From the NCBI GenBank assembly GCA_036560485.1, contig DATBRC010000057.1, positions 144,361-208,360 on the forward strand: a stretch of 64,000 bases of DNA, read 5' to 3'. The stretch comes from DATBRC01 sp036560485. GTDB taxonomy: Bacteria > Pseudomonadota > Gammaproteobacteria > Burkholderiales > Burkholderiaceae_D. The translations under genes were made by a program, and so were the position numbers. The notes below the pieces were generated by a model. That model had not been told where the DNA came from. It did no database searches and saw nothing but the letters and a program-made list of their open reading frames with translations. Below, piece after piece: positions 17,388-26,329 of this stretch (position 1 is the stretch's first letter; every line of letters begins with the position of its first letter).

Positions 17388-17657
17388 TTATTCGCCTTCG
17401 CCGAATTTATTATTGATGAGTTCTACCAAAGCGTCAAAGCACTCCTTTTCATCTACACCATCTGCCTCAAGAACGACCTTCGATCCTTTGCCTGCTGCCA
17501 GCATCATCACACCCATGATCGATTTTGCATTGACGCGGCGTTTGTTGCGGGTCATCCAGACATCACTTTTAAATTTGGCGGCAAGCTGGGTCAATTTGGC
17601 CGATGCCCTTGCATGCAATCCTAGTTTATTAATTATTTCGATTTCTTGTTCAATCAT
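17388..17657 (-). CDS. ptsH: Phosphocarrier protein HPr
   Basis: 89 aa from the ATG at 17657; the frame is open for 34 more codons upstream, but these overlap the EIIA gene and lack homology. His15, the EI-phosphorylated residue, is in NKLGLHARASAK. Ser46 is in KSIMGVMMLAAG, the HPr kinase site. The normal length of the family is 85-90 aa. 19 bp separate it from the upstream EIIA gene. Confidence 0.95.
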   Translation of the reverse strand: MIEQEIEIINKLGLHARASAKLTQLAAKFKSDVWMTRNKRRVNAKSIMGVMMLAAGKGSKVVLEADGVDEKECFDALVELINNKFGEGE

Positions 17658-17676
17658 TTTTATCGTTTTCGATTTT

Positions 17677-18084
17677 TTAGTTAGGAGAAAGACGAACGCG
17701 ATTGTCGACACGTACGACGCCGCTTTGTCCGCCGGCAAGCGCCATTTCCACGACAACATCCAGAGTGTCGTTGCGATAGGTGATTGCTCGCAACAGCATC
17801 GGTAAACTAATGCCGGCGATCACTTCAACGTGACCTGGGTCATTCAGTTGAATGGTGCAATTGGAAGGCGTGCCACCCATCACGTCGGTAATGACCAACA
17901 CACCGGAACCGTCATCCAATTTCTCAATGGCAGCTTTCGCGACGCGTTTGACTTCTACCGGATCCTGATCAGCTTGCACATCGATTGCTTCGAGATTAGC
18001 CGGGCGTCCACGAAATACATGGCTGGCGGCCTCGATGAAGGCCTGCCCTAACGGTGCATGAGTTAAGAGAAGAATGCCAACCAT
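17677..18084 (-). CDS. PTS EIIA component, mannose/fructose type
   Basis: 135 aa, a free-standing EIIA of the Man family. The phospho-acceptor His9 is in LLLTHAPLGQAF. VLVITDVMGGTPSN is the second family signature, followed by the AGISLPMLLRA segment. No EIIB, EIIC or EIID gene is adjacent. In Burkholderiales the same gsh-EIIA-ptsH-ptsI order is common, and the protein is thought to be regulatory rather than a sugar importer. That functional statement is inference. Confidence 0.92.
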   Translation of the reverse strand: MVGILLLTHAPLGQAFIEAASHVFRGRPANLEAIDVQADQDPVEVKRVAKAAIEKLDDGSGVLVITDVMGGTPSNCTIQLNDPGHVEVIAGISLPMLLRAITYRNDTLDVVVEMALAGGQSGVVRVDNRVRLSPN

Positions 18085-18173
18085 AATGTGTGTTAAACGG
18101 GAAAGCTATTTATGAAATTATCCACCAACATCAACGTAACGCGCTTGAGAATTGAATCGTACCAACGCGATCG

Positions 18174-19112
18174 TCACATTGCTTTTTCCAGTGCGTCAAT
18201 GAACATGCCCGCCACATTGAATCCTGTTTGCTGAGTTATTTCCTGGAAACAAGTCGGACTCGTTACATTGACTTCGGTTAAATAATCGCCGATGACGTCC
18301 AATCCTACCAGTAACAACCCGCGCGTTGAAAGAATTGGCGCAAGGGTATTGGCAATCTCATAGTCGCGCGCCGACAGTGCTTGCGCGACGCCGGTGCCGC
18401 CCGCTGCCAAATTGCCGCGCACTTCACCGGCTTGCGGAATGCGCGCGAGGCAATACGGCACGACTTCACCACCGATCAGCAGAATGCGTTTGTCACCCAT
18501 CACGATTTCAGGAATGAAGCGCTGCGCCATGACCGTATGCTTGCCGTTATGCGTGAGTGTTTCGATGATCGAGCCGAGATTCATGCCATCTTCCTTGACG
18601 CGGAAAATGCCTGTGCCACCCATGCCATCAAGCGGCTTCAGAATGATGTCTTTGTGCTGCATATGAAATGCACGCAAGCGCGCATCGTCGCTCGTCACCA
18701 GCGTCGGCGCAGTAAATTGTGCAAATTGCGCGATCGCGAGTTTCTCGTTGTGATTACGGATTGCCTGCGGCCGGTTGAACACGCGCGCGCCCTGCTGTTC
18801 CGCCATCTCCAGCAAGTAAGTCGAATAGACGTACTCCATGTCGAACGGTGGATCCTTGCGTTTGACGATCGCGTCGAATTCGGTCAACGCATGTGCAACC
18901 GGCGGATCGGCGCGATACCAGTCAATCAAATCGCCCGTCAATGTAATGCGCGACACGTCGGCCACAATCGCGCCATCCGAATAGGCCATGTCCTTTTGCT
19001 CGAATGCATAGATGGCATGGCCGCGTTTGGCCGCTTCCACCATCATCGCAAAGGTGGAGTCCTTATACGTCTTGAAGCCGGTGAGCGGATCGGCAAGGAA
19101 GGCGATTCTCAT
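18174..19112 (-). CDS. gshB: Glutathione synthetase
   Basis: ATP-dependent ligation of glycine to gamma-glutamylcysteine. 312 aa, the bacterial GshB length. N-terminal MRIAFLADPLTGFKTYKDST is typical; the ATP-grasp core includes KPLDGMGGTGIFRV and ends with LTEVNVTSPTCFQE. ATG at 19112 has AGGA upstream and lies 8 bp after the gshA stop, so gshA and gshB form an operon. Confidence 0.96.
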   Translation of the reverse strand: MRIAFLADPLTGFKTYKDSTFAMMVEAAKRGHAIYAFEQKDMAYSDGAIVADVSRITLTGDLIDWYRADPPVAHALTEFDAIVKRKDPPFDMEYVYSTYLLEMAEQQGARVFNRPQAIRNHNEKLAIAQFAQFTAPTLVTSDDARLRAFHMQHKDIILKPLDGMGGTGIFRVKEDGMNLGSIIETLTHNGKHTVMAQRFIPEIVMGDKRILLIGGEVVPYCLARIPQAGEVRGNLAAGGTGVAQALSARDYEIANTLAPILSTRGLLLVGLDVIGDYLTEVNVTSPTCFQEITQQTGFNVAGMFIDALEKAM

Positions 19113-19120
19113 TGACGTTC

Positions 19121-20419
19121 CTAATAGATTTCAGGATTGGGATCGGTCTTTTCAAGTTCCAGCGATGCAGCCAGCAAAGCCAGACGCGCAACTACGCCAT
19201 ACATATAAAAACGATTCGGTGCGGTTGTGCCGGGTTTAGCTTTTAAATCAGGCAGCGCATGTTGCTGCGCAAATGCGAGCGGCACAAAATGTGCGCCCGG
19301 TGCATTCAGATTCTCATCGATGCCGCGCTCTGCATGCACACGATAGAAGCCACCTACTACGTAACGATCCATCATATATACGACCGGTTCGGCCACCGCG
19401 TCATTGATGCGTTCGAATGTCGGCACGCCTTCTTGAATGATCACATCATTGACTTCGAGCCCTTCTTTGCCGACCGACATTTTATTGCGTTGCTTGCGGT
19501 TCAGGTCTTTTACTTCGCTGGCATCTTTCACCGTCATGATGCCCATGCCATAGGTGCCGGCATCAGCCTTGACGATCACGAAAGGGGTTTCCTTGATGCT
19601 GTATTCCTTGTACTTCTTGCGGATCTTGGTCAGCAGCATATCGACATTGGCAGCTAAACATTCTTCGCCGGTGCGTTCCTGAAAATTGATTTGGCCGCAT
19701 TTGCCGAAATACGGATTGAGCATCCATGGATCGACATCGATCAACTTGGCAAATTTTTTGGCGACGTCGTCATATGATGCAAAGTGATTGCTTTTGCGGC
19801 GCACAGCCCAGCCGGCATGCAATGGCGGCAGCAAGTTTTGTTCGTGGATGTTTTCCAGAATCTGCGGCAGGCCGGAAGATAAATCGTTATTCAACAGGAT
19901 GGTACAAGGATCAAAATTCTTCAGGCCGACACGGCGGCCATTCTGCGAGCGCACCAACGGCTCTAGCGTTAGTACAGTGCCGTCCGGTAGTTCGATCGGT
20001 GTTGGTTCCTTCACGTCTTCCGACAATGAACCTAGACGTACATTCAATCCCGTTTGCCGGAAAATCTGTGTCAGCCGCGCGACGTTTTGCAAATAGAACG
20101 TATTGCGCGTGTGATTTTCCGGAATCAGTAACAGATTCTTGGCGTCAGGGCAGTACTTCTCGATGGCTGCCATGGCGGCTTGGATTGCCAAAGGCAGCAT
20201 TTCCGGCGACAGGTTATTAAATCCGCCCGGATACAGATTGGTGTCGACCGGCGCCAGTTTGAAACCGGCGTTACGCAAATCGACCGAGCAGTAAAACGGC
20301 GGTGTGTGTTCTTGCCACTCAAGACGAAACCAGCGCTCGATTGCCGGCGTTGCCTTCAGAATTTTCTTTTCAAGATCGAGAAGCGGGCCGTTCAGGGCCG
20401 TAACCAGATGGGGAACCAT
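19121..20419 (-). CDS. gshA: Glutamate-cysteine ligase, GshA type of betaproteobacteria
   Basis: 432 aa, first enzyme of glutathione synthesis. It belongs to the GshA family distinct from the E. coli enzyme, with VDTNLYPGGFNNLS near residue 58, LLNNDLSSG, and an ATP-grasp-like KADAGTYGMGIM. Operonic with gshB. Transcribed away from the shared terminator at 20561-20590; no special operator is visible in the ~140 bp upstream. Confidence 0.92.
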   Translation of the reverse strand: MVPHLVTALNGPLLDLEKKILKATPAIERWFRLEWQEHTPPFYCSVDLRNAGFKLAPVDTNLYPGGFNNLSPEMLPLAIQAAMAAIEKYCPDAKNLLLIPENHTRNTFYLQNVARLTQIFRQTGLNVRLGSLSEDVKEPTPIELPDGTVLTLEPLVRSQNGRRVGLKNFDPCTILLNNDLSSGLPQILENIHEQNLLPPLHAGWAVRRKSNHFASYDDVAKKFAKLIDVDPWMLNPYFGKCGQINFQERTGEECLAANVDMLLTKIRKKYKEYSIKETPFVIVKADAGTYGMGIMTVKDASEVKDLNRKQRNKMSVGKEGLEVNDVIIQEGVPTFERINDAVAEPVVYMMDRYVVGGFYRVHAERGIDENLNAPGAHFVPLAFAQQHALPDLKAKPGTTAPNRFYMYGVVARLALLAASLELEKTDPNPEIY

Positions 20420-20560
20420 GATTGCTTTACACCTTTACGGATAACATTGAGGGTGATTCTAACGGGAATCGCCATTTCGCGTCTGTTCCAAAGCGCAAGG
20501 AAACAGGAGAAACAGTGGTATTTACATCAGGGCAATCCGTGGATTTTAAACCCCAGAATG

Positions 20561-20590
20561 AAAAAAAGCGCCCCGGGGAGAGGCGCTTTT
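20561..20590 (-). terminator. Intrinsic terminator after amtB
   Basis: AAAAGCGCC (20564-20572) pairs with GGCGCTTTT (20582-20590). Flanking A and T tracts make it able to work in both directions. It lies 40 bp beyond the amtB stop and upstream of gshA, so its natural role is to end the torF-glnK-amtB transcript. Confidence 0.85.
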
Positions 20591-20628
20591 AAAACCCACG
20601 GGAGTGGGTGGAGACAAAAATCTAGAGA

Positions 20629-22185
20629 TTAAGGATGGTAAGCCGATTCGCCGTGGCTGGAGATGTCCAGACCTTCGCGCTCTTCTTCTTCCGTTACACG
20701 CAGACCAATTACCAGATCGACCAGTTTGTATGCAATGAAAGCAACAACACCAGACCATACCAGCGTGGTGAGGACACCTTGCAACTGGATCCATACCTGA
20801 CCGGAGATAGAGTAGTCAGGCGAAATCTTGTTTGCAACGTAGTCATAGACGCCTTGGCCGCCGAGTGACGGCGCAGCAAACACACCGGTCAACAACGCGC
20901 CCAACATACCGCCAACGCCGTGTACGCCGAATACGTCAAGCGAATCGTCAGCGCCCAACAGACGCTTCAGGCCATTCACACCCCACAGGCAGACAACACC
21001 TGCGATCAAGCCGAGTGCCAATGCGCCCATTGGGCCAATGAAACCGCAAGCTGGTGTAATAGCAACCAGGCCGGCTACAGCACCGGATGCAGCGCCCAAC
21101 ATCGATGGTTTGCCTTTCGACATCCACTCGGCAAACATCCAGGACAGCGACGCAGCAGCAGTTGCAAGCAAGGTATTAACGAAAGCCAATGCTGCGGTGT
21201 CGCCAGCTTCGAGTGCTGAACCTGCATTGAAACCGAACCAGCCCACCCACAACAGCGAAGCGCCGATCATGGTCATCGTCAACGAGTGTGGCGCCATCGA
21301 TTCTTTACCGTAGCCGACACGTTTGCCGATCACATATGCACCAACCAGACCTGCGATAGCGGAGTTGATGTGAACAACGGTACCACCAGCGAAGTCGAGC
21401 GCGCCTTTTTGCCATAACCAGCCGCCTTTTGCTGTTTCAGAAGCCAAGGTTGCTGCATCCTTGATGCCATCTGGACCAGGCCAGAACCAGACCATGTGAG
21501 CGATCGGCAGGTACGAGAACGTGAACCACAGAACGATGAATGCCAACAAAGCAGAGAACTTGATGCGTTCTGCAAACGAACCGACGATCAGGCCGCAAGT
21601 GATTGCCGCAAACGTGGCCTGGAACACGACGAATACGAATTCAGGAATGACGACGCCTTTGCTGAATGTGGCAGCGGTTGCAAAAGTTGCCTTCGCTGGG
21701 TCCCAAATGCCTTTCAACATGACGCGATCAAACGAACCGATGAAATTGCCGCCTTCGGTGAACGCCAGCGAGTAGCCATACAAGCACCACAACACAATAA
21801 TCAATGCGAATACCACGAAGACTTGCATCAGCACCGACAACATGTTTTTGGTGCGGACCAAGCCGCCGTAAAACAATGCCAAACCAGGGATCGTCATCAA
21901 GATCACGAGTGCAGTGGAGATCATCATCCATGCGGTGTCACCTTTGTTTGGCGTTGGTGCGGCTGCTGCGGGTGCAGCAGCAGGAGCTGAAGCGTCCGGT
22001 GCTGCTGCCGCGGCTGCAGCAGGTGCTGTCGGAGCAGAAGCAGCAGGCGCAGCTGCTGCAGGAGCGGAAGCGGCAGCGGCAGGTGCCGATGCTTTGGCTG
22101 CATCATCAGCGAAAGCCGATGGTGCAAATCCAATCGCGAGTAGCAGCGAACCAGCTGCCAGGAAGCGTGCAAAATGTTTTTTCAT
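20629..22185 (-). CDS. amtB: Ammonium transporter AmtB with Ala/Pro-rich N-terminal linker
   Basis: 518 aa. A cleavable signal (1-26, ending SAFA) is followed by about 50 residues of nearly pure Ala, Pro and Ser before the 11 membrane helices begin (TAWMMISTALVILMT). The twin pore histidines are in GGTVVHINSAIAGL and FGVHGVGGMLGALL. The C-terminal tail (RVTEEEEREGLDISSHGE) is the GlnK-contact segment. The ATG at 22185 has AGGGGAA upstream. Third gene of the nitrogen operon; expression is presumably driven by the sigma-54 promoter at 23468. Confidence 0.96.
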   Translation of the reverse strand: MKKHFARFLAAGSLLLAIGFAPSAFADDAAKASAPAAAASAPAAAAPAASAPTAPAAAAAAAPDASAPAAAPAAAAPTPNKGDTAWMMISTALVILMTIPGLALFYGGLVRTKNMLSVLMQVFVVFALIIVLWCLYGYSLAFTEGGNFIGSFDRVMLKGIWDPAKATFATAATFSKGVVIPEFVFVVFQATFAAITCGLIVGSFAERIKFSALLAFIVLWFTFSYLPIAHMVWFWPGPDGIKDAATLASETAKGGWLWQKGALDFAGGTVVHINSAIAGLVGAYVIGKRVGYGKESMAPHSLTMTMIGASLLWVGWFGFNAGSALEAGDTAALAFVNTLLATAAASLSWMFAEWMSKGKPSMLGAASGAVAGLVAITPACGFIGPMGALALGLIAGVVCLWGVNGLKRLLGADDSLDVFGVHGVGGMLGALLTGVFAAPSLGGQGVYDYVANKISPDYSISGQVWIQLQGVLTTLVWSGVVAFIAYKLVDLVIGLRVTEEEEREGLDISSHGESAYHP

Positions 22186-22196
22186 TGTTGTTCCCC

Positions 22197-22535
22197 TTAT
22201 AGTGCTTCTTTGCCGGTTTCACCGGTACGGATACGCACGACTTGCTGCAAGTCGTAGACGAAAATTTTTCCGTCGCCGATTTTGCCTGTGCGGGCAGCAG
22301 TTTCGATCGCTTCGATAGCGCGCTCGACAATGTCGTCATCCACTGCTGCTTCAATTTTGGTTTTTGGTAAAAAATCGACCACATACTCGGCGCCACGATA
22401 CAACTCCGTGTGACCTTTTTGACGGCCGAAGCCTTTGACTTCGGTCACCGTGATGCCTTGCACGCCAATGGCGGACAACGCTTCACGGACTTCATCCAGT
22501 TTGAATGGTTTGATGATTGCGGTAATCAGTTTCAT
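22197..22535 (-). CDS. glnK: PII nitrogen regulatory protein GlnK
   Basis: 112 aa from the ATG at 22535, with GGAGA upstream; a start 12 bases earlier is possible but less likely. MKLITAIIKPFKLDEVREAL opens the PII fold. The uridylylated Tyr51 is in the T-loop (GHTELYRGAEYVVDF), and the C-terminal GKIFVYDLQQVVRIRTGETG is the ATP/2-oxoglutarate site. It regulates AmtB by plugging the channel, in keeping with the glnK-amtB gene pair. Confidence 0.97.
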   Translation of the reverse strand: MKLITAIIKPFKLDEVREALSAIGVQGITVTEVKGFGRQKGHTELYRGAEYVVDFLPKTKIEAAVDDDIVERAIEAIETAARTGKIGDGKIFVYDLQQVVRIRTGETGKEAL

Positions 22536-22547
22536 GCTGATCTCCAA

Positions 22548-23393
22548 TTAGAAAGTTTTTACAGCTGTGAGTACAACGCCGTTTTTGCCAAGGTTTTTAA
22601 AGCTTGGTGATGAATATGCAGGTATGTTGCCTGCATAGGGGTTATGGTCTTTAGCATTAGTCCCGACCGCTGCTAAACTGAATGTAATGCCTGCAAGTTG
22701 ATCAACCGTCTTGGAAACGCCGATTTTCCAATCAGTGTAGCTATACAAGCTATTGGAAACGCCAGCTGAAGCTTCTCCGGACCCGGCAACTTTTTGATGG
22801 CCAACATGGAGGTTCAGGGTGAAGCCTGCGCCCACATCAGGGTTCCAACCCAAATCAAGGTAACCACTGTTTTTACTATCCACATTACCAAACAAGGTAG
22901 TCAAAGAGTCTGAATACTTGATGTAAGCAGTGCCGTATCCGATTTGTCCGTACAGTTCGAATGTATTGGCATTGGTATTGGGAGGAACTGAGTTGTAATT
23001 GTTGCCTGGATAATAATAATACAGGCCCCCTACGTCGTAATTAAAGCCGCCGCCAATATCGCCGCGCTTACCACCGTACAGGTCCCATTCGACTGGGCCT
23101 TTGCCGCCTGTATTGCCACCCACGAGCAAACCATCTTTAATCCACTTGATCGTGGACAGCCATGTACCTGCATATAAGCCAGTTGGGTTATTTGTGTAAT
23201 CAACACCGCCTTGAAGTGCAGGTTGGAAGCGGGATTGCGAAATGCCGCGATAACGGTAATCGCTAGCGATACCAATGTTATAAGCCACTACGTTATCAGG
23301 CGTCGGAGCAGCAGCGGGCGCTGCATCTTCTGCATAGGCACCACTGCCTGTAAAGGCAGCCGTTACTGCTGCTACAAGAATCAATTTCTTCAT
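22548..23393 (-). CDS. TorF family putative porin
   Basis: 281 aa from the ATG at 23393 (AAGGAA upstream). Signal peptide 1-21 (ending GAYA). A beta-barrel-like body starts with YNIGIASDYRYRGISQS, the signature of the TorF/Gcw_chp family, and ends in a terminal aromatic strand (VVLTAVKTF). It is the first gene of the torF-glnK-amtB operon, which suggests an outer-membrane channel used under nitrogen limitation. This role is inferred from context. Confidence 0.87.
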   Translation of the reverse strand: MKKLILVAAVTAAFTGSGAYAEDAAPAAAPTPDNVVAYNIGIASDYRYRGISQSRFQPALQGGVDYTNNPTGLYAGTWLSTIKWIKDGLLVGGNTGGKGPVEWDLYGGKRGDIGGGFNYDVGGLYYYYPGNNYNSVPPNTNANTFELYGQIGYGTAYIKYSDSLTTLFGNVDSKNSGYLDLGWNPDVGAGFTLNLHVGHQKVAGSGEASAGVSNSLYSYTDWKIGVSKTVDQLAGITFSLAAVGTNAKDHNPYAGNIPAYSSPSFKNLGKNGVVLTAVKTF

Positions 23394-23467
23394 GGCGGTT
23401 CCTTGGGTTGATAATTGAAAATTTAAAAACTGGTAAATCAAGCAACTAATAAGCTACATTGCTACTT

Positions 23468-23484
23468 AGCAGATCCCGTGCCAA
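23468..23484 (-). promoter_or_regulatory. Sigma-54 (RpoN) promoter of torF-glnK-amtB
   Basis: On the minus strand the sequence TTGGCACGGGATCTGCT fits the -24/-12 consensus (TGGCAC and TGC) with the required 12-base spacing from GG to GC. It lies 75 bp upstream of the torF ATG. Two NtrC-like dyads are found about 80-140 bp further upstream. Confidence 0.85.
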
Positions 23485-23565
23485 CCTATTTTGACGCAGA
23501 TGCGTTATCATTTTTGCAAAGTTATTCTGTTTTGGGTGGTGCTGAAGCTCATGACAAACATGTAT

Positions 23566-23610
23566 TGCACCGGATATGGGCGCACCAAATTTGAACGCAC
23601 CAAAATGGTG
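23566..23610. promoter_or_regulatory. Two NtrC-like enhancer dyads
   Basis: Site 1, 23566-23584: TGCACC, six bases, then GGGCGCA. Site 2, 23597-23610: GCACCAAAATGGTG, a perfect 5-bp dyad matching the TGCACC...GGTGCA consensus. They sit at enhancer distance from the sigma-54 promoter and just upstream of ubiK, which reads the other way. Confidence 0.7.
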
Positions 23611-23638
23611 TTGCATAAATTATTTTGAAAGGATGACC

Positions 23639-23881
23639 ATGGATACCCCTAATTTTTTTAATGATTTGCAATCTAAAATCAACCAGGTTTTGGAAAATTC
23701 GCCAGCTAAAGATATTGAGAAAAACGTGAAGGCCATGCTCAATCAAGGCTTTTCCAAGCTGGATTTGGTCACACGTGAAGAGTTTGATGTGCAAACGCAG
23801 GTGCTTGCCAAAACCCGCGCCAAGCTGGAAGCATTGGAAGCGCGCGTTGCCGAACTAGAATCGCAACTAAGAAGTAAGTGA
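23639..23881 (+). CDS. ubiK: Ubiquinone biosynthesis accessory factor UbiK
   Basis: 80 aa from the ATG at 23639, 9 bases after AAAGG (an ATG at 23633 is too close). A short amphipathic N-terminal part (FFNDLQSKINQVLENSP) leads into MLNQGFSKLDLVTREEFDVQ and a C-terminal coiled coil (KLEALEARVAELESQL), the BMFP/YqiC layout. UbiK helps ubiquinone assembly under aerobic conditions in E. coli. Its stop overlaps the comM start as GTGA. Confidence 0.9.
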   Translation: MDTPNFFNDLQSKINQVLENSPAKDIEKNVKAMLNQGFSKLDLVTREEFDVQTQVLAKTRAKLEALEARVAELESQLRSK

Positions 23882-25401
23882 GCCTAGCCGTCCTGAAAAG
23901 CCGGGCGCTGGCCGGCATGCATGCACCAGAAGTGACCGTTGAAGTGCATTTGGCGAATGGTTTGCCATCTTTCACGATTGTCGGCTTGCCTGAAACTGAG
24001 GTGAAAGAATCAAAGGATCGGGTACGTGCGGCACTTCAAAATGCTTGTTTTGAGTTTCCGGCGCGTCGTATTACCGTGAATCTGGCGCCAGCCGACTTGC
24101 CCAAAGAGTCAGGCCGGTTCGATTTGCCGATCGCGCTTGGCATTTTGGCTGCGTCAGGCCAGATACCTGCGGACCAGCTTGATGACTATGAATTTGCCGG
24201 TGAATTGTCATTGTCCGGCGAATTGCGGCCTATCCGCGGTGCATTAGCGATGACTTATGCGATGCATTGCTCTGCAGATGTCTCCAATAAACAACGCGCA
24301 TTTATTTTGCCGCGCGCAAATGCAGACGAGGCTTCGCTCGTGAAAGATGCCAGCATATTTCCAGCTGATTCATTACTGCAGGTGTGCGCGCATTTTGCTG
24401 CGGTTAGTGGCGACGCGCGATTGGCGAGGCACATAGCTCCTGCAATGACGTTAGCGCCTGATTACCCCGACTTTGCAGAGGTCAAAGGGCAAATTCAAGC
24501 AAAACGCGCATTGGAAGTGGCCGCCGCCGGAGGGCATAGTGTCTTGATGGTCGGCCCGCCCGGAACAGGCAAATCGATGTTGGCAGCACGGTTTTCCGGA
24601 ATCTTGCCACCGATGACGGACGCAGAAGCGCTGGAATCGGCTGCAGTGCAATCACTCACAGGCGGCTTTTCAGCGAAACGTTGGAAGGTGCGTCCCTATC
24701 GTGCGCCCCACCATACTGCATCGGGAGTCGCCTTGGTTGGCGGAGGCGGCACGCCACGTCCGGGCGAAATTTCGCTGGCACATCAAGGGGTATTGTTTTT
24801 AGACGAGTTGCCCGAATTCGATCGCAAGGTATTGGAAGTGTTGCGCGAGCCGTTGGAGTCTGGGCAGATCACGATCTCACGCGCTGCGCGCCAAGCAGAT
24901 TTTCCCGCACGTTTTCAATTGATTGCTGCGATGAACCCATGCCCCTGCGGTTATCTTGGCCACCCTGCCAATAAATGCCGTTGTACACCGGATATCGTCG
25001 CACGTTATCAGGACAAAATATCCGGCCCATTATTGGATCGCATTGACATGCAAATCCAGGTTGGCGCATTGCCGCATGACGATTTATTGAAGCAGGCTGA
25101 TGGTGAAACTTCCGGCAAGATAGTTTCAAGGGTAACGCAGGCATCTCGGTTGCAATATGAACGTCAAGGCAAAAACAACAACACACTATCCACGACTGAA
25201 ATCGACTTGCATTGCAAACCAGACGAGGCTGGAGAACAATTGCTGCGCACTGCCATGACGCGTTTGAATTGGTCGGCACGTGCTTATCATCGGGTCTTAA
25301 AAGTAGCGCGTACGATTGCTGATTTGGCAGGCGCTAATGTCATTACTCAGCCGCATGTGGCTGAAGCGATTCAATATCGGCGTGCGTTGCGCGAGCATTA
25401 A
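23878..25401 (+). CDS. comM: ComM/YifB family AAA+ ATPase
   Basis: 507 aa from GTG at 23878. N-terminal Lon-like (ChlI) domain with GLPSFTIVGLPETEVKES; Mg-chelatase-type AAA+ core with Walker A GPPGTGKS at about residue 224 and Walker B VLFLDELPEF; the CPCGYLGHPANKCRC cysteine segment; C-terminal YifB domain. ComM is a branch-migration helicase in natural transformation of Vibrio and Acinetobacter. dprA at 52.2 kb is another transformation gene. Overlaps ubiK by 4 bases. Confidence 0.93.
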   Translation: MSLAVLKSRALAGMHAPEVTVEVHLANGLPSFTIVGLPETEVKESKDRVRAALQNACFEFPARRITVNLAPADLPKESGRFDLPIALGILAASGQIPADQLDDYEFAGELSLSGELRPIRGALAMTYAMHCSADVSNKQRAFILPRANADEASLVKDASIFPADSLLQVCAHFAAVSGDARLARHIAPAMTLAPDYPDFAEVKGQIQAKRALEVAAAGGHSVLMVGPPGTGKSMLAARFSGILPPMTDAEALESAAVQSLTGGFSAKRWKVRPYRAPHHTASGVALVGGGGTPRPGEISLAHQGVLFLDELPEFDRKVLEVLREPLESGQITISRAARQADFPARFQLIAAMNPCPCGYLGHPANKCRCTPDIVARYQDKISGPLLDRIDMQIQVGALPHDDLLKQADGETSGKIVSRVTQASRLQYERQGKNNNTLSTTEIDLHCKPDEAGEQLLRTAMTRLNWSARAYHRVLKVARTIADLAGANVITQPHVAEAIQYRRALREH

Positions 25402-25477
25402 GATCTTTCTCAATGATTGAGCAATATCGTAGCGACGGCCATACACACAATAATTATGCAGCCACAGGTTATCTATT

Positions 25478-26017
25478 ATGTTGAAATTTAGCTGGACTTC
25501 ATTTTGTACATTGCTTGTATTTCTTTTGGCGCTTTCTGCATGTACACCCAAATATGATTGGCGTGAGGTGCATGGCTCGGATGTACCTTTCTCTGTCATG
25601 CTTCCCGCAAAACCAGTGTCCTTTTCACGCTTGATCAACCTCGATGGTCAGCAAGTCATGATGACGATGACTGCGGCAGAAGTGGATGGAGTGACGTATG
25701 CAGTTGGTACGGTCACGCTGCCGGATATCGAAAAAGCACACATTGCTTTAAGCAGCATGAAAAGTGGACTCGTGAAAAATATAGCAGGCACCATCAAACT
25801 TGAAAAATCATCGGAAGATAAAACCGGAGGCATTGCATCGATTGAGATTGACGCAATCGGTTCATCACCAAGGGGTAACAATGTGCAATCCATGCGGCTG
25901 ATTGCGCAATTCGTTGCGAAAGATAAACACGTCTATCAGGTAGCCATGATCGGACCTGAGAAAGCAATGACGCGCGATGCGATTGATACATTTTTCACTT
26001 CATTTAAGCCGAGATGA
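25478..26017 (+). CDS. Putative lipoprotein of unknown function
   Basis: 179 aa. Signal sequence with lipobox LSAC at residues 19-22, so probably lipid-anchored. The mature part has alternating beta-rich segments (FSVMLPAKPVSF, GVTYAVGTVTLP) and a late HVYQVAMIGPEK segment; the fold resembles small periplasmic domains that read proteins through a VMLP-type start. No family assigned with confidence. Preceded by comM with a 76-bp gap. Confidence 0.7.
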   Translation: MLKFSWTSFCTLLVFLLALSACTPKYDWREVHGSDVPFSVMLPAKPVSFSRLINLDGQQVMMTMTAAEVDGVTYAVGTVTLPDIEKAHIALSSMKSGLVKNIAGTIKLEKSSEDKTGGIASIEIDAIGSSPRGNNVQSMRLIAQFVAKDKHVYQVAMIGPEKAMTRDAIDTFFTSFKPR

Positions 26018-26329
26018 AATGCATGTGAATGAAGCGTTTGGTTTGTGCGACGCATCATTGGTACGTCTGAGCGTTTCGTAACACAAATTGTAAAAATAAA
26101 AGAACGAAATTACATAAGACCAATTGTTGGTTAATGATGCTTTGTAACCAATAAAAATTGCCGCGTGGAGATATTTCATTGCATACTAAGAAAAAATAAA
26201 CAGCAAGAGACAACATCCCAATGGCAGGCATGTTCCGTTAAGCAAACGGTATCGCTATCGTTTTCTTGCATCATGCCGAACTCATTACTCCATGAAAGCC
26301 CTGATGGGTAAAAAGGAAGTGGAGGGCAT
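26018..26329. other. 312-bp intergenic stretch
   Basis: Between the lipoprotein gene and the MASE1 gene. It is AT-rich with several promoter-like elements, and ends in the GGAGGG ribosome site for the next gene. I see no ORF with family resemblance, no strong hairpin with a T-tract and no riboswitch consensus. Confidence 0.5.

Noticed and set aside
26018..26329. Possible c-di-GMP riboswitch ahead of the MASE1-GGDEF-EAL gene
   Set aside because: I looked for the GEMM core and its tetraloop receptor and did not find a convincing match.
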